Assembly (NCBI RefSeq): GCF_009727055.1
Contig: NC_052355.1
Span: 8,238,990-8,302,989, forward strand
From: Benincasa hispida
Lineage: Eukaryota > Streptophyta > Magnoliopsida > Cucurbitales > Cucurbitaceae
Length of the DNA stretch: 64,000 bases
Reading direction: 5' to 3'
Made by a program: the position numbers and the translations under genes. Position 1 is the first letter of the stretch. Every line of letters begins with the position of its first letter. Below the pieces are notes generated by a model. It saw only the letters and a list, made by a program, of their open reading frames with translations, was not told the origin of the DNA and searched no databases. Of this stretch, positions 23,711 through 35,935 are shown piece by piece.

Positions 23711-25101
23711 TGATGACATGCAGAAATGCGTGTCATCTTAGGCCTTTTATTTAGAATTATGAGGGTTGTAGAGCATAATATACAGCAGTTTTGTTAGAAA
23801 TTCATGAGAAAATGAGTTTGCGGTGTTCAACATTAATAATCTCGGCTAACCCATTTTTATGCGTTATTATGCGTTAAATTGTCTATTTTTGTAGCTAACG
23901 CAGGAAGTGGATGCAAATACGGAAGCTGGGCTACCGCATAGATGACCGCATGTGGAGAAACTCTCCATCGCAAATGCAAACACATACGATCAATGCATGG
24001 GTTTTGCGTAATCAGCCACATGCGTCCATCGCATAGGAGTTGTGATCGTCAAGCGGTTGGGTCATTCTGTAGAAGTTGCAGTATCAAGCGAATGTGGTCA
24101 CTGCACAATTGTGACTACACGATAACGCATAATAGTGGGATCATCGCAAGGTTGGTGGAATGAACGCATCAACACATCTCTCAGGAAAATCAAAAGATGA
24201 TGTTGACATTTCACCTACCACGCCGTTAGCAGCAGAGATTTAGAAAAGGACTAACGTGCCGCGAATGTCAGAATCAGAGCAGTCCATAAATGCTGTCGGT
24301 GATCCAAGCTTTATATATAGAAGCCGCTGAGCAGAATTTCAATTTATCCAGGGTTATCCCTGCGATCCAGACTAATGCTTGAGAAAAAAGCTTGAGAGTT
24401 GTTCATCTCCTTCTTCCATTCCGAGTGACGACCGGAGCCTTCGGCTGGAGCTAGATCTCGAGAGAGTCAGCTCCACCGCCCATCCATGGCACTACTGGCA
24501 GCCTTGACACACATCTGCTGGAAGCAAGACATTGTTTCCAACTGGTCATTTCATTTTCTCTTCTTTTCTTATATTGTATTGTATTACATTTTGGGATTAA
24601 GAAATTAATACATTTTGTGTGTTCAATGCATTTCTGTGTTTCCTTCGATTCCATATCCATTTTTCTTTACTTAGCACCATTAACTTTCATTGCATCACTT
24701 AGTGAGATTGCTAGAGTATCGCATACTTAGTCATGTGGATTAGAGATATGAAGCATGTAGCAAACCACCGAGAGGTGTGCGTTGCGTGAGTGTGTGAGAA
24801 AACCTTATTTTCTTAGTGTGAAGCTGTAGCAATGCCTGTCTATAGGCGGACACAACACTTGTCTATGAGTAAAGTTAGTAATAACTAACTGCCCGGGAGC
24901 ATAAGTGGTTGGTCGCATTAAGCAATGTAGGCAAGTATTCACTAGAGATAGGAATAATCTTACGTCAGCCAAGTTAATGAGGTTACCTTGTCTTATGAGT
25001 GCATCATTCATCATTTAGGCATACTTGAGAGAGTAGTCTAAAACCCAAATCTAAGACTCGAGAGAGCGGATTGAAATGCATAAGCAAGAATGGGGAACTT
25101 A
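23711..25101 (+). repeat. 3' LTR of element H, truncated
   Basis: Colinear with 20103-21482, with scattered substitutions, ending at GGGGAACTT. The following AAAATTAATACAG is unrelated to the 5' LTR. About 0.7 kb of the LTR is missing. Confidence 0.88.
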
Positions 25102-25260
25102 AAATTAATACAGTTATGAAAGTTCAGGATTTAAATGATACAATTATTAGTTTGAGGTTTAAATTGATATTGTCCCTAAAGTTCAAAATTTAAACCGATA
25201 AAAGTATTAGTTTAGGATTTTCATTGATACAATCCTTAAAATTTAGGGATAAAAATTGTT
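25102..25260 (+). repeat. Degenerate ~50-bp repeats
   Basis: Words of the type TTAAATTGATACAATTATTAG with AAAGTTCA occur about three times in alternating form. Such blocks are common in decayed plant transposons. The family is not identified. Confidence 0.5.
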
Positions 25261-25633
25261 ATTTATACTTTAATTTAATATATCAGTAGCCATTTGGGAG
25301 AGGGGTACTTTGAATCAATAATTGGATATTTTGTTATTTTTCACTAATGGGCCATTTTACAAATGAAAAATCTGTTTTCATTTTTTTTCAAAACTACATT
25401 TTTAATATGTTCATTCTTCTAGTGGTTTCAAAATTTAGTTTTATAAACATGACTCTTAACCTATTAATTTTTTTTTTTATTTTGCTATCTAATTTTTTTG
25501 GTATGTTATAGAAAACATGTGTAAATAAAATAAATGGTAAGAAAACAAACAAAATTTTCAGAAACTAGAAACTAAATAGTTATCACAAATAGTACTAAAT
25601 TCAAATACGTCAAAATCAATTTTAGTCGTTACT
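25261..25633. other. AT-rich noncoding stretch
   Basis: Nothing recognised; it leads into the copia remnant J. Confidence 0.5.
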
Positions 25634-27867
25634 ATGGGAAACAAACAAAAGTATTTGGTTTCGACCACTAAAATGATAAATAGAAATTTGTGCGAATTTG
25701 AAGGAATTTTAATTAGAGGAGGCAATAGATACTTTATCACTTTTATCAATGATATTTCAAAATATACTCTTCTTTATTTATTAAAAAAAATAAAAGTGAT
25801 GCTTTTGAGAATTTTAAAACATTTCTCGTCGAAGTTGAAAATCAATTTGGTAGAAAAATTAAGAGAATTAGAAGCGATAGAGGTTGAGAATATGAACCAA
25901 TTGAATTCAATTATTGTGTTGAATCATTAGAAATAATTCATGAGACTACTCCCCCATATTCACTTGCTTCTAATGGAGTTGCAAAGAGAAAGAATACAAC
26001 TTTAATTTGTTTTATGAGTGCTATGCTACTTACTAAATTAGAATCACGTGCGCATCTTTGTTGCTTCCTTGGATACGGAATCAAGCACAATGGTTTTCGC
26101 TATTGGGATCCTCTATGAAACAGACTACGCATATCTCATTATGTCATTTTCTTGCAGCATACAATATTTTCTAGTATCTCGACCTTTCATGAATCTCTTT
26201 CAGGTCGTCCTTTCTTTCTTCCCAATGAGTCCGTTAATCTTTTTCCTTCATCTGCATGTTCTCGTGATATTAAGCTTAAGCAATCTGAGCTCATCTCTGT
26301 TGATCCCGATACATCATCTGTCTCAACTGTGGAGTCTAAACCGGCTCCTGATCCTACTTCTCCTATTTAATGCTCCACTCAGGTGAGGGCACCTCTCATT
26401 CACCTTCAAGATTTTTATTATTTTTCCACTATCAGTTCCTTGGTTGAACCTACCTCTTTTCATGAGGCGAATACTAACCACCTGTGGCAACAAGCTATGA
26501 GTGACGATATCCAGGCCTTAGACAAGATGCACACATGGGACTATGTTAACTTACATCCTGATAAGAAGCTTATTGGTTCCAAATGGGTTTACAAGATCAA
26601 AACTCGCTCTGATGGTTCTATTGAACAATATAAAGCCTGGCTGGTGGCTAAACAATACTCTAACGAATATAGGATAGATTATGAAGAAACCTTTGTACCT
26701 ATGGCCCGGATGACATCTATTCGGATCTCTTAGTCGTTGCTGCAGCCAAACAGTGGCCTTTGTTTCAGATGGATGTCAAGAATGATTTCCTTAATGGGGC
26801 TTTATATGAAGAAGTCTATATGCAACCACCCCGGTATCTCTCAACCATCTAAGAAAGAGTTTCTTCTTCGTCATGTGTTGTATGGTTGAAACAAGCCCCG
26901 TGGGTCGGGTTTGCAACGTTTAGTTCCACCATTATTCAACTTGGGTTTACGTCGAGTCCTGATGACACGACACTTTTTACACTACCTTGGCGAGCACTTT
27001 GAGATGAAGGATTTGGCGTCCCTTAGTTACTTTATTGGTCTTGATGTATCAATGAGCTATGCTGGCTATTCATTGTCTTAAGCGAAGTATGTTTCAGACT
27101 TATTGGTGCATTTCAGGATCACTCTACTACAGCCCCGACACCACTCGATCCTAATGTTCGCCTGACTCAATTTGATGGCGTTCCTCTTGAAGATGCCACG
27201 CTCAACCGTCAACTTGTTGGTAGCCTGATTTACTTAGCAGTGACTCCTCGACATTTCGTATGTTGTTCATATTGTAAGTCCGTTCATGGCTGCCCCTCAA
27301 ACTATTCATTTTAATGTTGTTCTTCATATTCTTCGCTATGTCAAGGACACTTTAGTCCATGGCATTTAGATTTCATCCTAGTCATCCCTGGTTTTATCTG
27401 GCTACTCTGATGCTGATTGGGCTAGTGGTCTTACTGACTAGAATTCTACTTCAGGCTATTGTTTCTATCTTGGCAACTCTCTTATTTCTTGGTGGAGTAA
27501 GAAACAGAGTGTTGTCTCTCGCTCGAGTACGAAGTCTGAATATCGTACCTTGGCTGATGCCATGTCCCAGTTATTGTGGCTCTGATGGCTTATTGCTAAT
27601 ATAAGAGTTCCTAGCTGTCTGCATATCCTTTACTGTGACAATCGTAGTGCCATCTAGATTGCTCACAATGATGTTTTTCATAAGGGAACCAAGCATATTG
27701 AGAATGACTGTCATTTTGTTCGACATCATCTTTAGAGTAAAACTCTTCTTTTACGAGCTGTTTCTACTACTGAGCAACCTGTTGATATTTTCACCAAAGC
27801 TTTATCCTCTGGTCACTTCCTTCCACTGCTTAACAAAATCAAGTTGATTCCTATGTTACCACCATGA
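25634..27867 (+). pseudogene. Copia pol remnant J: integrase, RT, RNase H
   Basis: The integrase core is degenerate: GGNRYFITFINDISKYTLLY and a frame change near 25800, then PPYSLASNGVAKRKNTTL near 25950, where the catalytic glutamate of NGVAERKN is lysine. The frame jumps to the integrase tail RAHLCCFLGYGIKHNGF at 26046, so the middle is deleted. A serine-rich linker follows. RT begins DKKLIGSKWVYKIKTRSDGS and [16 protein letters not shown] at 26560-26710. The YVDD region is deleted near 26970, leaving FEMKDLASLSYFIGLDVS. RNase H motifs are SGYSDADWASGLTD, SRSSTKSEYRTLADA, YCDNRSAI and PVDIFTKALSS at 27395-27810. Several frameshifts and stops. The C-terminal SGH end and adjacent PPT and LTR show that the 3' end of the element is reached. 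Confidence 0.92.
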
Positions 27868-28075
27868 GTTTGAGGGAGGGTGTTAAGTATGTAACTATTT
27901 AGACTTAGTCTTTGTGGTTAGGACGGTTAGAGAGTCTTTAGGGGGGTTGGTTGATGTTTCTTAGGGTCTATTCTTAGCCTTAAAGTATATTTATATTCAG
28001 CATACTTCTTTGTACAATTCAACTTGTAAAATACATTTGCAATAAAAGATATGATGTGCTTTAGAATTGACAAAA
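27866..28075 (+). repeat. PPT and 3' LTR start of copia J
   Basis: GAGTTTGAGGGAGGG precedes TGTTAAGTATGTAACTATTT at 27881, the classic copia junction. The LTR continues through TATATTTATATTCAGCATAC, but with no second copy its end (perhaps 28020-28080) is not defined. Confidence 0.7.
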
Positions 28076-28404
28076 ATAATATGAAAAAGAACAAAATAAT
28101 TCGAGTGATGGAAACAATTTTTTTTAAAAATATCGGGCGAGGGGGCCCATAGAAACATACAAAAATTTACAAAAAGGAAAAAAGGACCACACACTGTCTC
28201 ACAAGAGATGATCATTGGTGGAGCAGTTCTAGTCTTGTTCTTACAATATCAGTTCTAGTCTCACAAGAGATGACCATACACTCTCTTTTTGTGCCGCGTG
28301 CCAAGTCCTTTACCAGCACAACCTATTTTCCACCCTTTCACATTATCCTTTTTCTCCTTACCGTTCTATTTGGGAGGGAAATTGACGGTCTTCAGGGAGG
28401 CCTA
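28076..28404. other. Noncoding, nothing recognised
   Basis: AT-rich start, then a more balanced stretch. AGTTCTAGTCTTGTTC/AGTTCTAGTCTCACAAG words repeat around 28195-28265 as a short local duplication. Confidence 0.5.
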
Positions 28405-28686
28405 CTAGGGAGGTAGTTGGTTCACACTCATTTGTCGACCTAGCAGATGTGAAACATCCGTCGTTTGAAATGAAGTCAGTGATAGAGGAGGAGTATCAGT
28501 TTGTTCGGGAGTACTTACAGCCCCCATGTCTGTCATTGTAGATGAAGAGCCCTCCTCTACTGTGGATGACTCTATTTTTGTCGGAGAAGTGGATGGGTTA
28601 GATGTCTCGGAGCTCGACATCCACGTTGCGGATGGGTACTTGAAAAAGCTCTCATATTCGAAATCTAAAGTCCTAGCTAACCACAT
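28405..28686 (-). pseudogene. Unrecognised serine/threonine-rich frame
   Basis: A 93-codon - strand frame reads RTLDFEYESFFKYPSATW, then a Ser/Thr/Glu/Pro-rich stretch. Composition differs from the surrounding AT-rich noncoding DNA and is protein-like. It ends in a stop without a known domain. It could be the N-terminal part of a retrotransposon-associated protein, but I cannot name it. The opposite frame 28526-28723 is its shadow. Confidence 0.25.
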
Positions 28687-28739
28687 CTTTTTGCTCTCAC
28701 AATATGGTGTGTTTGAAGTGTAACTTTTAATGAACTAAG

Positions 28740-29452
28740 GTGGTTGTATATATAAAGGGTAAAGTGTGATTTAAGGGAGATGAAAGGGCACCATTAATCC
28801 GATTAAAAATCTTATTGCCGTTTCAACTGTAAAGGTAATGATAACAATATTGATACGAAAATCCTAACGAATTGAAATTAAGAACCCTTTTGATATGAGA
28901 ACATCTAATTCTCGATTACTAAAACCTCGAAATCAACTCAATTTTAGCCTTAAGGATGAAGTTAAACATGGATTACCTTAAGATCAAGCTATTGAGACAC
29001 TCCACAAGATAGAACAAGTTCCCAAGCCCAAAGATTGAAACACTCCACAAGATAGGATGATCAATCCCACTTGAATGTTCTTAGCATCCAACTCAACACA
29101 TTAATTGCAAATTAAGAAAGCTCTCTTGGCTAGTCTTGAAAGAAGCACAAAAGCCCAAACTCAATTCATCATAAAACTTCCTCCTAAACGAAACCTTAAT
29201 GACCCATCATAATTCATAACAAAATTACAAAAATACCCCTACTTAATATGTCATAAAATGGATAAAATTAGAAATTACTAAAATTACATCAAAATTATTT
29301 AAGAAAACATAAATAATAATTTGATGCATGGGACGGTTCATATAAATATACTCATACGTGTGGCCTTCCGACAACTAACACATAATGTGCTTTTATGGCT
29401 AAATTTCACATTACAATCACCGTTACCGTTTCTTACGCTTTTGCATCAATAG
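28740..29452. other. Noncoding, nothing recognised
   Basis: AT-rich. An ACTCCACAAGATAG word is repeated about 48 bp apart at 28992 and 29040. No gene. Confidence 0.5.
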
Positions 29453-30406
29453 TGTTGGAGATATGTTGATTGACTTTATATTTTTTTAAGGTTACATATG
29501 GTGGATTTTGTAGTTGTCACAAAATTAGTCTCAACATCTATCACTGATAATATTATTTCCTGTAGTATATTTTTCTTTATTTATCTGGAAAATTTCTACA
29601 GATTTATGTCTAATATTTTTCTTGTTCGAGCTACAACTTATTATTTCCAAACGAGGATTTTGTTTCATTTCATGGCTACAATTTTTAAAAGTAGAATAAT
29701 GGTTTTTCTTGTAGAGTTTTTGCATTAATTTATGATTTGAAAGTGTTTCTATTCTTGGTGGCCAATTTGTGCAACATCGACGTTTTTGATCTTTACTTGC
29801 TATATTTCGCCGGGTGACTTCATTGTGTGTAAAGTGCAAGTCCTTGAAGATAATTTCTATCTTAGGGGGTCCCTAAGGCATTATTGTTGAGAAGGGATTA
29901 TCGGTATTAGGGGAACCTATGACTTTATTCTTTTTAGAAGGAGTTCTCTATCTTAGAGAGTATCTAAGATTCGTCATTGAAGGGAGTCACTGAGTTAGAG
30001 GGAAGATAATATCACTGGAGCAGAGTTTCACACACTGTTAGAAACCGAAGTGTTTAACACTAATATTGACATACTTAGAGAGAGCCTAAATGGTTTCAAG
30101 AGAAGTCTCACATCTAGGAGAAGTCTAGTTGATCTGTGAGATTGGGTTCTACGTGAGTCACTGTTGTAGTCATTGAACTACAGATAAGTACTACGTTATA
30201 ATTGCATGACTCTTTAATATCAGTGAATTATCTTTCCCGAGCATATTGTCGCCCAAAAATAGTCGGATTTCATTGAACTAGGTTACCAATTTCTATGTTG
30301 CTTCACTTGTTTTCTTACTGTTAGTATATCTGTTGTTACAGTGCTTGTGAGTGCTTTTCGTTTAACATCTGTGGTTCGAGGGACGTGTCGTCCTATAACT
30401 TTTTCA
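29453..30406 (+). repeat. Probable 5' LTR of copia L
   Basis: The end is set by CTTTTTCA just before the PBS. The start at TGTTGGAGATATG (29453) is the nearest TGTTGG-type beginning, giving a 954-bp LTR. No partner copy is in the window, so the start is tentative. Confidence 0.45.
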
Positions 30407-30408
30407 AT

Positions 30409-30420
30409 TGGTATTAGATC
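30409..30420 (+). promoter_or_regulatory. Primer-binding site, tRNA-Met type (copia L)
   Basis: TGGTATTAGATC differs from the usual copia TGGTATCAGAGC by three bases and lies 2 bp after a CA LTR end, 30 bp before the gag ATG. Confidence 0.75.
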
Positions 30421-30449
30421 AGCTCACCTTTACCTCTGATGCTTTGATC

Positions 30450-31860
30450 ATGAATGAAATCAAGGAAGGTAGCTCCACCACTCGTTCTCCTATTCCAGAT
30501 GGAACAAACTATTCATACTGAAAAGCTTGAATGATTGCCTTTCTGAACTTGATTCACAGTAAAACTTAGAAGACTGTAGTTACTTGTTGGTCTCATCCAA
30601 CCACCAAAACTAATGATGGAAAGGAAATCTTGAAACCTGAAGTACAGTAGTCTGAAGCTGGAGATGAAGCATCATTAGGAAATTTTCGAGCATTGAATGC
30701 CATATTTAATGGTGTCGACGTAATATATTCAACCTAATTAATACGTGCATCTCTACAAAGTAGGCTTGGGATAACTTATTTGTTGCCCATGAAGGAACTT
30801 CAAAAGTTAAAATGTCAAGGTTGCAATTGTTGATTTGGAAGTTTGAGAATCTTAAAATGCACGATGATGAGTCAATTGCTGACTTTAATGTTTGGTTATT
30901 GGACATTGCAAATGATTTATTTTCCTTGAGGGAGAAAATTTTAGAAGTAAGACTTGTTCGGAAGGTGCTTAGGTCTTTAAGAAATTTGACATTTACTGCT
31001 ATCGAAAAAGATCAAGACACAACATCGTTGAAAGTAGATGAATATTTGGCTCCTTGCTCACTTTTGAGATGTCCCTTGATGGAAAATTCGAGAAGAAGAA
31101 TAAGAGAATTACTTTACAATCCTCAGTTGAAGATGAGCATGATGATCTTGACAGAGAATCTGAGGATTCCCTTGCTGATGATTCAGAAAGAAGTCTGACA
31201 AATTTAATTCTAAAAACTATAAGCCTGGTGGCTTACTTCATCCCAAATAATTCAAGACTTAGAGCAGTAAGAAAGATGCTGATAAGTCAGGTTCTTGTAA
31301 TTTTAAGAAAGAAAGGTCCTTCAAATGCAAAGAATGTGAAGGCTATGGACACTTTCAAGTAGAATGTCCTAATTTCTTGAAGAAGATGAGTAAAAGCTAC
31401 ATTTTAACCCTATTAGATGATTAGTCTGAAGACAACAACGATTAAGAGAAAGATGTCAAGACACTTGTTAGTAACATCTCATTTGACACTTCATCATGTG
31501 AGATTTTCGAGTATAATGTGTATTTAGAAAATGTTAACGATGCTGCTAAACATGTATATGTTGTTTCTTCTTATCAAGCCCTTTTTAACAAATGGCAAGG
31601 TGAACTGAAAGTACTTGATGAGAAAAAAGAAAAAACTGAAACTTTAATAGCTGAAAATCACAAATTTATGTCTATTATTGTAGACATAAAGCGAGAAGTT
31701 ACTCAAGTTAGAACTGAGAAGATTATGTGTGTAAGAATGTCAGGATGCCAAATACTGGTACGAAATCTCTGGATATATTGACAAAAGGAAAGACAGCTAG
31801 TGACAATTCTGGACTTGGTTTTCCAAAAAAATGAAAGTCAGTACAACCGATAGTCTCATC
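30450..31860 (+). pseudogene. Copia gag remnant (copia L)
   Basis: ATG 30450 starts MNEIKEGSSTTRSPIPDGTN, then YSY*KA*MIAFLN (two W/R positions now stops), DEASLGNFRALNAIFNGVD and, after a frame change near 30725, SRLQLLIWKFENLKMHDDES and LVRKVLRSLRN. Another frameshift near 31050 leads to LTFEMSLDGKFEKK and SSVEDE. A CCHC zinc knuckle, CKECEGYGHFQVEC, is at about 31328-31370, followed by PNFLKKMSK. A coiled-coil-like stretch (31520-31730, FNKWQGELKVLDEKKEKTE) follows, as in this gag-pol family before protease. Gag binds and packages element RNA in cytoplasmic particles. Protease and beyond are lost after about 31860. Confidence 0.9.
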
Positions 31861-32440
31861 TAAGTGGTAAGCAAAAGGTTGATTTTATTAGAGCTTAGTA
31901 TCCATAATCATATGGATTTACAGGAACATCCCCCAGCAATTCAAAATGGGAAGTCAACAAACTTTACAGACCAAGGTGGATTTGTCAGATTGGTTTTAAT
32001 TCCTCCCCTTCATCTTATTTCTATGTCATTTGATTAATTACACAATTTCCTTTTCTAAAATGCAGAAAGATAGTAACGTAATAAAAAAATGCGCTGGATC
32101 AGTTGATGAGGGAGCCTGGTTGAGCTAAGAAAATATTCAGAACTGTATGTCTCACGTCATGCAGTCAGTCTCCATTTCCAAGTTCGAAGTTCTTCTAGGA
32201 AACTCCAATCTATTACCAAATTTTGTCCCTTCTTCTTCCATATTTATACATATATATCAATTATTCTAAATACACTACACTACCCTTAAAAAGATGACTA
32301 CGCTTCGAATTTTAAGAATGTAGAAAATCTTGTTATTCCTACTGTAAGAAATCACGCGACTTTCTTTTTGAAATCCTTGCATTTTTTCTGTTTATCTTCT
32401 AGAATTTTTTTATCTTGAAATGACAAATCTTTTGTGCCAC
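31861..32440. other. Unassigned sequence, possibly host gene fragment
   Basis: No TE protein is seen. A pyrimidine-rich stretch ending TTTTCTAAAATGCAG at about 32066 looks like a 3' splice site and is followed by about 25 open codons. The sequence continues on the far side of element D at 37910 with another TTCTTTTGCAG. A host gene carrying D in an intron is possible but unproven. Confidence 0.3.
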
Positions 32441-33109
32441 TGTTGTCCCAGATGACTAGGTCTTCACGTTAATAATCACAATACACTTAGATATAACGGT
32501 TGATAACAATTCAAGAGTCAAGGGAGATAAAATGTAGAAGCTTGAAAATCCTTCTGTCGTTTACCAAAAGACTGCACGATCGTATAGACAATGCACTAAG
32601 AACTAAACGATAGTTCAATAAAGTAAACGATTGGAGGAAGCGTTAGACGATCGTGTAGATGACAGTTGACTAAAGATAGACCATTGTACAGACGACAACT
32701 GAGGAGTTAAACAGTCGTATAGACGATTGAACGTGGAGCTAAACGATCGTGTACACGATGCGATAGGAACTACACGATCGTGTAATGATGCCTTAGCAAA
32801 ATCTAAACGATCGTAGAGGAAAGAAGAAAATACACAGGAGTTTAACTGGTTCAGCCAAAGGCCTACGTCCACTGTGCAAATTGGGAAGTTCTCTTTTATT
32901 ACTCTTCAAAGTTTTATAGAACGAATGCTCTCTCGAATTCTTATTCACTCTTACATTAATCTCACATTCAATTTGTTTTATATATGTGCAGGCAATTCGG
33001 TTAACGATGATGAGCTCTGGTGGTTCCAACATTTAACAGAAAAAGGTCGACAACCATTCAATTGCATGCTGCAATGTTCTACTTCTTGATTTCGATTCTT
33101 TTTGTAACA
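32441..33109 (-). repeat. 3' LTR of element D
   Basis: Aligned with 37243-37909 over its whole length. It contains a patch of CGATCGT(G/A)TAGA-type words at 32570-32820 and a TATA-like box (ATATATAAAA on the - strand near 32975-32985) in the U3/R part. Confidence 0.9.
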
Positions 33110-33283
33110 ATCTCAAGCTTTATAAGTATCCAGAGTTCCTTCCCTATTGGCTTCATCGAGCCGACTTGAGCTAACATTTTCTAGGTAAGTCGAACTCGAG
33201 AAGGTCCAAGGATCTACCAAGCTTGTTTAATGGAACAGTTTTGGTTAGCATATTAGCTGCATTATCAGAGGTATGAATCTTCA

Positions 33284-34892
33284 CTACCTCGACTTCCCCT
33301 TTCTCAATCTCTTGTCTGATGAAATGATATTTGATATCGATATGCTTGGTTCTGCTGTGAAACTGCTGATTCTAAAATAGGTATATTGTGCTCTGGTTAT
33401 CACTTTAGTTTGAGTTATGTCGAAATCATTTAGTAAACCTTTTAGCCACAAACCTTCCTTCAAGGCCTCAGACAATGCGATGAACTTAGCCTCTGTTATG
33501 GAAAGGGCCACAACAGGCTGCAATGTAGGTTTCCAACTGATCAAATTGTTCCTCCTATAGGAAAACATAGTCTAATAGGGAACATCTTCTGTCTAAGTCC
33601 CCTGCATAGTCTGCATCTATATAACCATAATCTTCATCATTGGATGGCTCATTCTGTCTAAATAAGACTTTTGCCTCCTTGGATGAGCATAGATACCTTA
33701 GTATCCACTTGACTGCCTCCCAATGTCTTCTACCAGGATTTACCATGTACTTACTGACCATACTTGTTGCATAGGATAGTGTTGTAGAAGTCATAAGATA
33801 CATAAGAGACCCCACTACTTGGGATTAAGGGACAACCTTCATATGCTTCAAATGCTTCTCATTTGCGCTTTTTAGACTATTGGCAGCTGAAAGCTTGAAG
33901 TGAGGAGAAAGAGGAGTACCTACTGACTTAGCATTCTCCATCTTGAACCTCTGTAATATCTTTGAACAATGTTCAGATTGGCTAACAAGCAATCTGCCCT
34001 ATTTTCTGTCTCTTTCTATTTCAATGCCTAGGATCTTCCTTGACTCCCCTAGGTCTTTTATATCAAATTCTCTCTTAAGAAGCATTTTCACTTGCTTCAA
34101 TTCTTCTTTGGATCTCTTGGCCAGCAACATGTCATCTACAAAGAGAAGTAGATAGATCGGTTCCTTTAAATTACGAATATTTGTGTAAACACTCCAATCA
34201 AATGAGCTCTTTTTTGAACCCCATCTTGGAGATCACCTCATCAAACCTCTCATACCATCATCTCGGTGACTGTTTTAGGCCATATATGGACTTGTTCAAC
34301 AAACAAACAAGGTCTTCTTTTCCACTTTTTACATAGCATTGAGGTTGTCTCATGTAAATTTTCTCATTCAACAGCCCATGTAGGAAGGCTGTCTTTACAT
34401 CCAACTAGTATAGATCCAAATCTTTTTGCACAAGTAAGGAAAGAAGTAGTTGGATGTGAGTATGCTTCATAACATGAGAAAACACCTCATTGTAGTCAAT
34501 GCCTTCCTTTTGAGTAAACCATTTAGCAACAATCCTAGCCTTGAACTTAGACTTTTGCATACCTGGAATCTTTTCTTTAAATTTGTAAATCCATTTACAG
34601 GAGATAGGTTTGTACCATTTAGGCAAAGGTACTAGTCTCCAAGTGTCATTTTGATTGAGGGACTTTATTTCATCATTCATAACTTTAATCCATGCCTAGC
34701 ATCCAGGCTATTTGTTGCTTCTTCAAAGCTGGAAGGTTCATTATTACTCAAAGAAATGGCAGCAATCGATGCTACACTAGCAAAATCAGACTCTTGGTAC
34801 CTTGGTAGTGGTACTATTGTTCTTCTAGGTCTGTCTCTTGCCAATGAGTAGTTGTGTAAGTCCCCATGTTTCTCAACTTCATCACTAGACAC
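33284..34892 (-). pseudogene. Copia RT and RNase H of element D
   Basis: From high to low coordinates: a linker with RPRRTIVPLPRYQESDF; RT start KWIYKFKEKIPG, KEGIDYNEVFS and DVKTAFLHGLLNEKIYMRQP; YGLKQSPR followed by a stop and WYERFDEV. The active site FVDDMLLAKRS is intact near 34110-34145. LGESRKILGIEIERD leads to SQVVGSLMYLMTST near 33800. RNase H has GYIDADYAGDLDRR at about 33597-33635, then stops, a damaged DNQS box, HSRTKHIDIKYHFI and TSDNAANMLTKTV, ending before the PPT at about 33200. Stops and frame changes near 34405, 34240, 33845 and 33560. The RT catalytic aspartates are kept but the frame is broken, so the product would not form. Confidence 0.92.
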
Positions 34893-35095
34893 ATGCTCTC
34901 TGGTTTTAGAATCCGCATCACCTTTTAACTCTTGATTTTATGAGGAAGTAGAAGCTCCATTATCATTTTGAGGCTTCACCTCAAATCTCGTGCTACTAGT
35001 CTTTGTTAATGTAGAAGATGGTTGTTCTGACATCATGAACATCTCATCTAGTCTAAAGACCACATGAATACTATTCACACACCTCTTTTCAATAA

Positions 35096-35935
35096 TTGGC
35101 ACAACCTAAAGCCCTTTACTCCCAGTGTAAAGCCTAAGAACATGCACTTTACAGCCCTTGGTTTCAACTTCCCTTGGCTTTGGTGCACGTAGCCTACACA
35201 ACCAAACACTTTTAGGTGTTCCAGCTTAGGTGGCTACCCTGTCCACCTCTCTTCAGGAGTCTTCAGCTCTATAGACTGACGAGGGCATCTATTAAGTGTG
35301 TATATGGTGTAGGAGATAGCTTCAACCCAATATTTTTCAGGCAACAAGACATTGGACAACTAACATCTTACTTTTTCCAGCACTGTTCTATTTAATCTTT
35401 CAGCTATTCCATTTTGTTGAGGTGTGTACCTTACGATTCTATGTCTTACTATGCCATGCCCCCTACAAAACAGATTAAACTCCTCTCTAAAAAACTCTAA
35501 ATCGTTATCAGTTCTAAACTATTTAATTTGTTTAGAGGTATGCTTCTCAATCAAGGTCTTCCATTCTTTAAATCTACTAAATACCTCATCTTTGGATTGT
35601 AAAAAGTAAACCCAACTCTTCCTTGAGTAGTCATCTAAAAATGAGAAAAAGTACCTTGCTCCACTAAGAGATGGAGAGTGAGCTGGCCCCCACAAGTCTG
35701 AATGCACATATTTAATGATTTCCTTTGAAGTGTGTTGTCCTTTGGGGAATTGCTGTCTTATTGCTTTGCCGAATATACAATGTTCAAAAAATTTAAGGCT
35801 ATCTCCAACACCTCTTGGTAGTATTCCCTGTTTAGATAGCACTTGCAGCCCCTTCACACTGATATGAGAGAGTCTCTTGTGCCACAACTCATCTTTAGTA
35901 GCTTTCTCATCAATTTCATGAAGGAACTCTTATTC
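35096..35935 (-). pseudogene. Copia integrase of element D
   Basis: It begins in the GAG-pre-integrase/zinc part: DELWHKRLSHISVKGLQVLS and FEHCIFGK (first cysteine of the CC pair is F). The core follows with HSDLWGP (first D), RTDNDLEF (second D) near 35510 and QQNGIAERLNRTV (E) near 35415, so all three catalytic acids are visible, but a stop after SKQIK (35519) splits the core. The C-terminal part is degenerate: PPKLEHLKVFGCVGYVH. Integrase would insert the cDNA into chromosomes. The upstream end is cut by the LTR fragment at 35936. Confidence 0.9.

Larger units (their letters stand above)
20103..25101 (+). mobile_element. Athila-like gypsy element H without coding capacity
   Basis: A 2.1-kb 5' LTR, tRNA-Asp-type PBS, 1.5-kb internal region, PPT and truncated 3' LTR are arranged as in plant Athila/Tat elements. 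No gag, protease, RT or integrase was recognised, so this is a large non-autonomous (LARD-like) element that would need proteins in trans. The two LTRs are very similar over their shared 1.39 kb, which points to a fairly recent insertion into G; the divergence was not measured. The right end is lost, so the TSD (GTTCC on the left) cannot be confirmed. Confidence 0.85.

Noticed and set aside
29531..29839. 102-codon minus-strand frame
   Set aside because: It lies in the probable LTR of copia L, antisense to the element, with no family resemblance.
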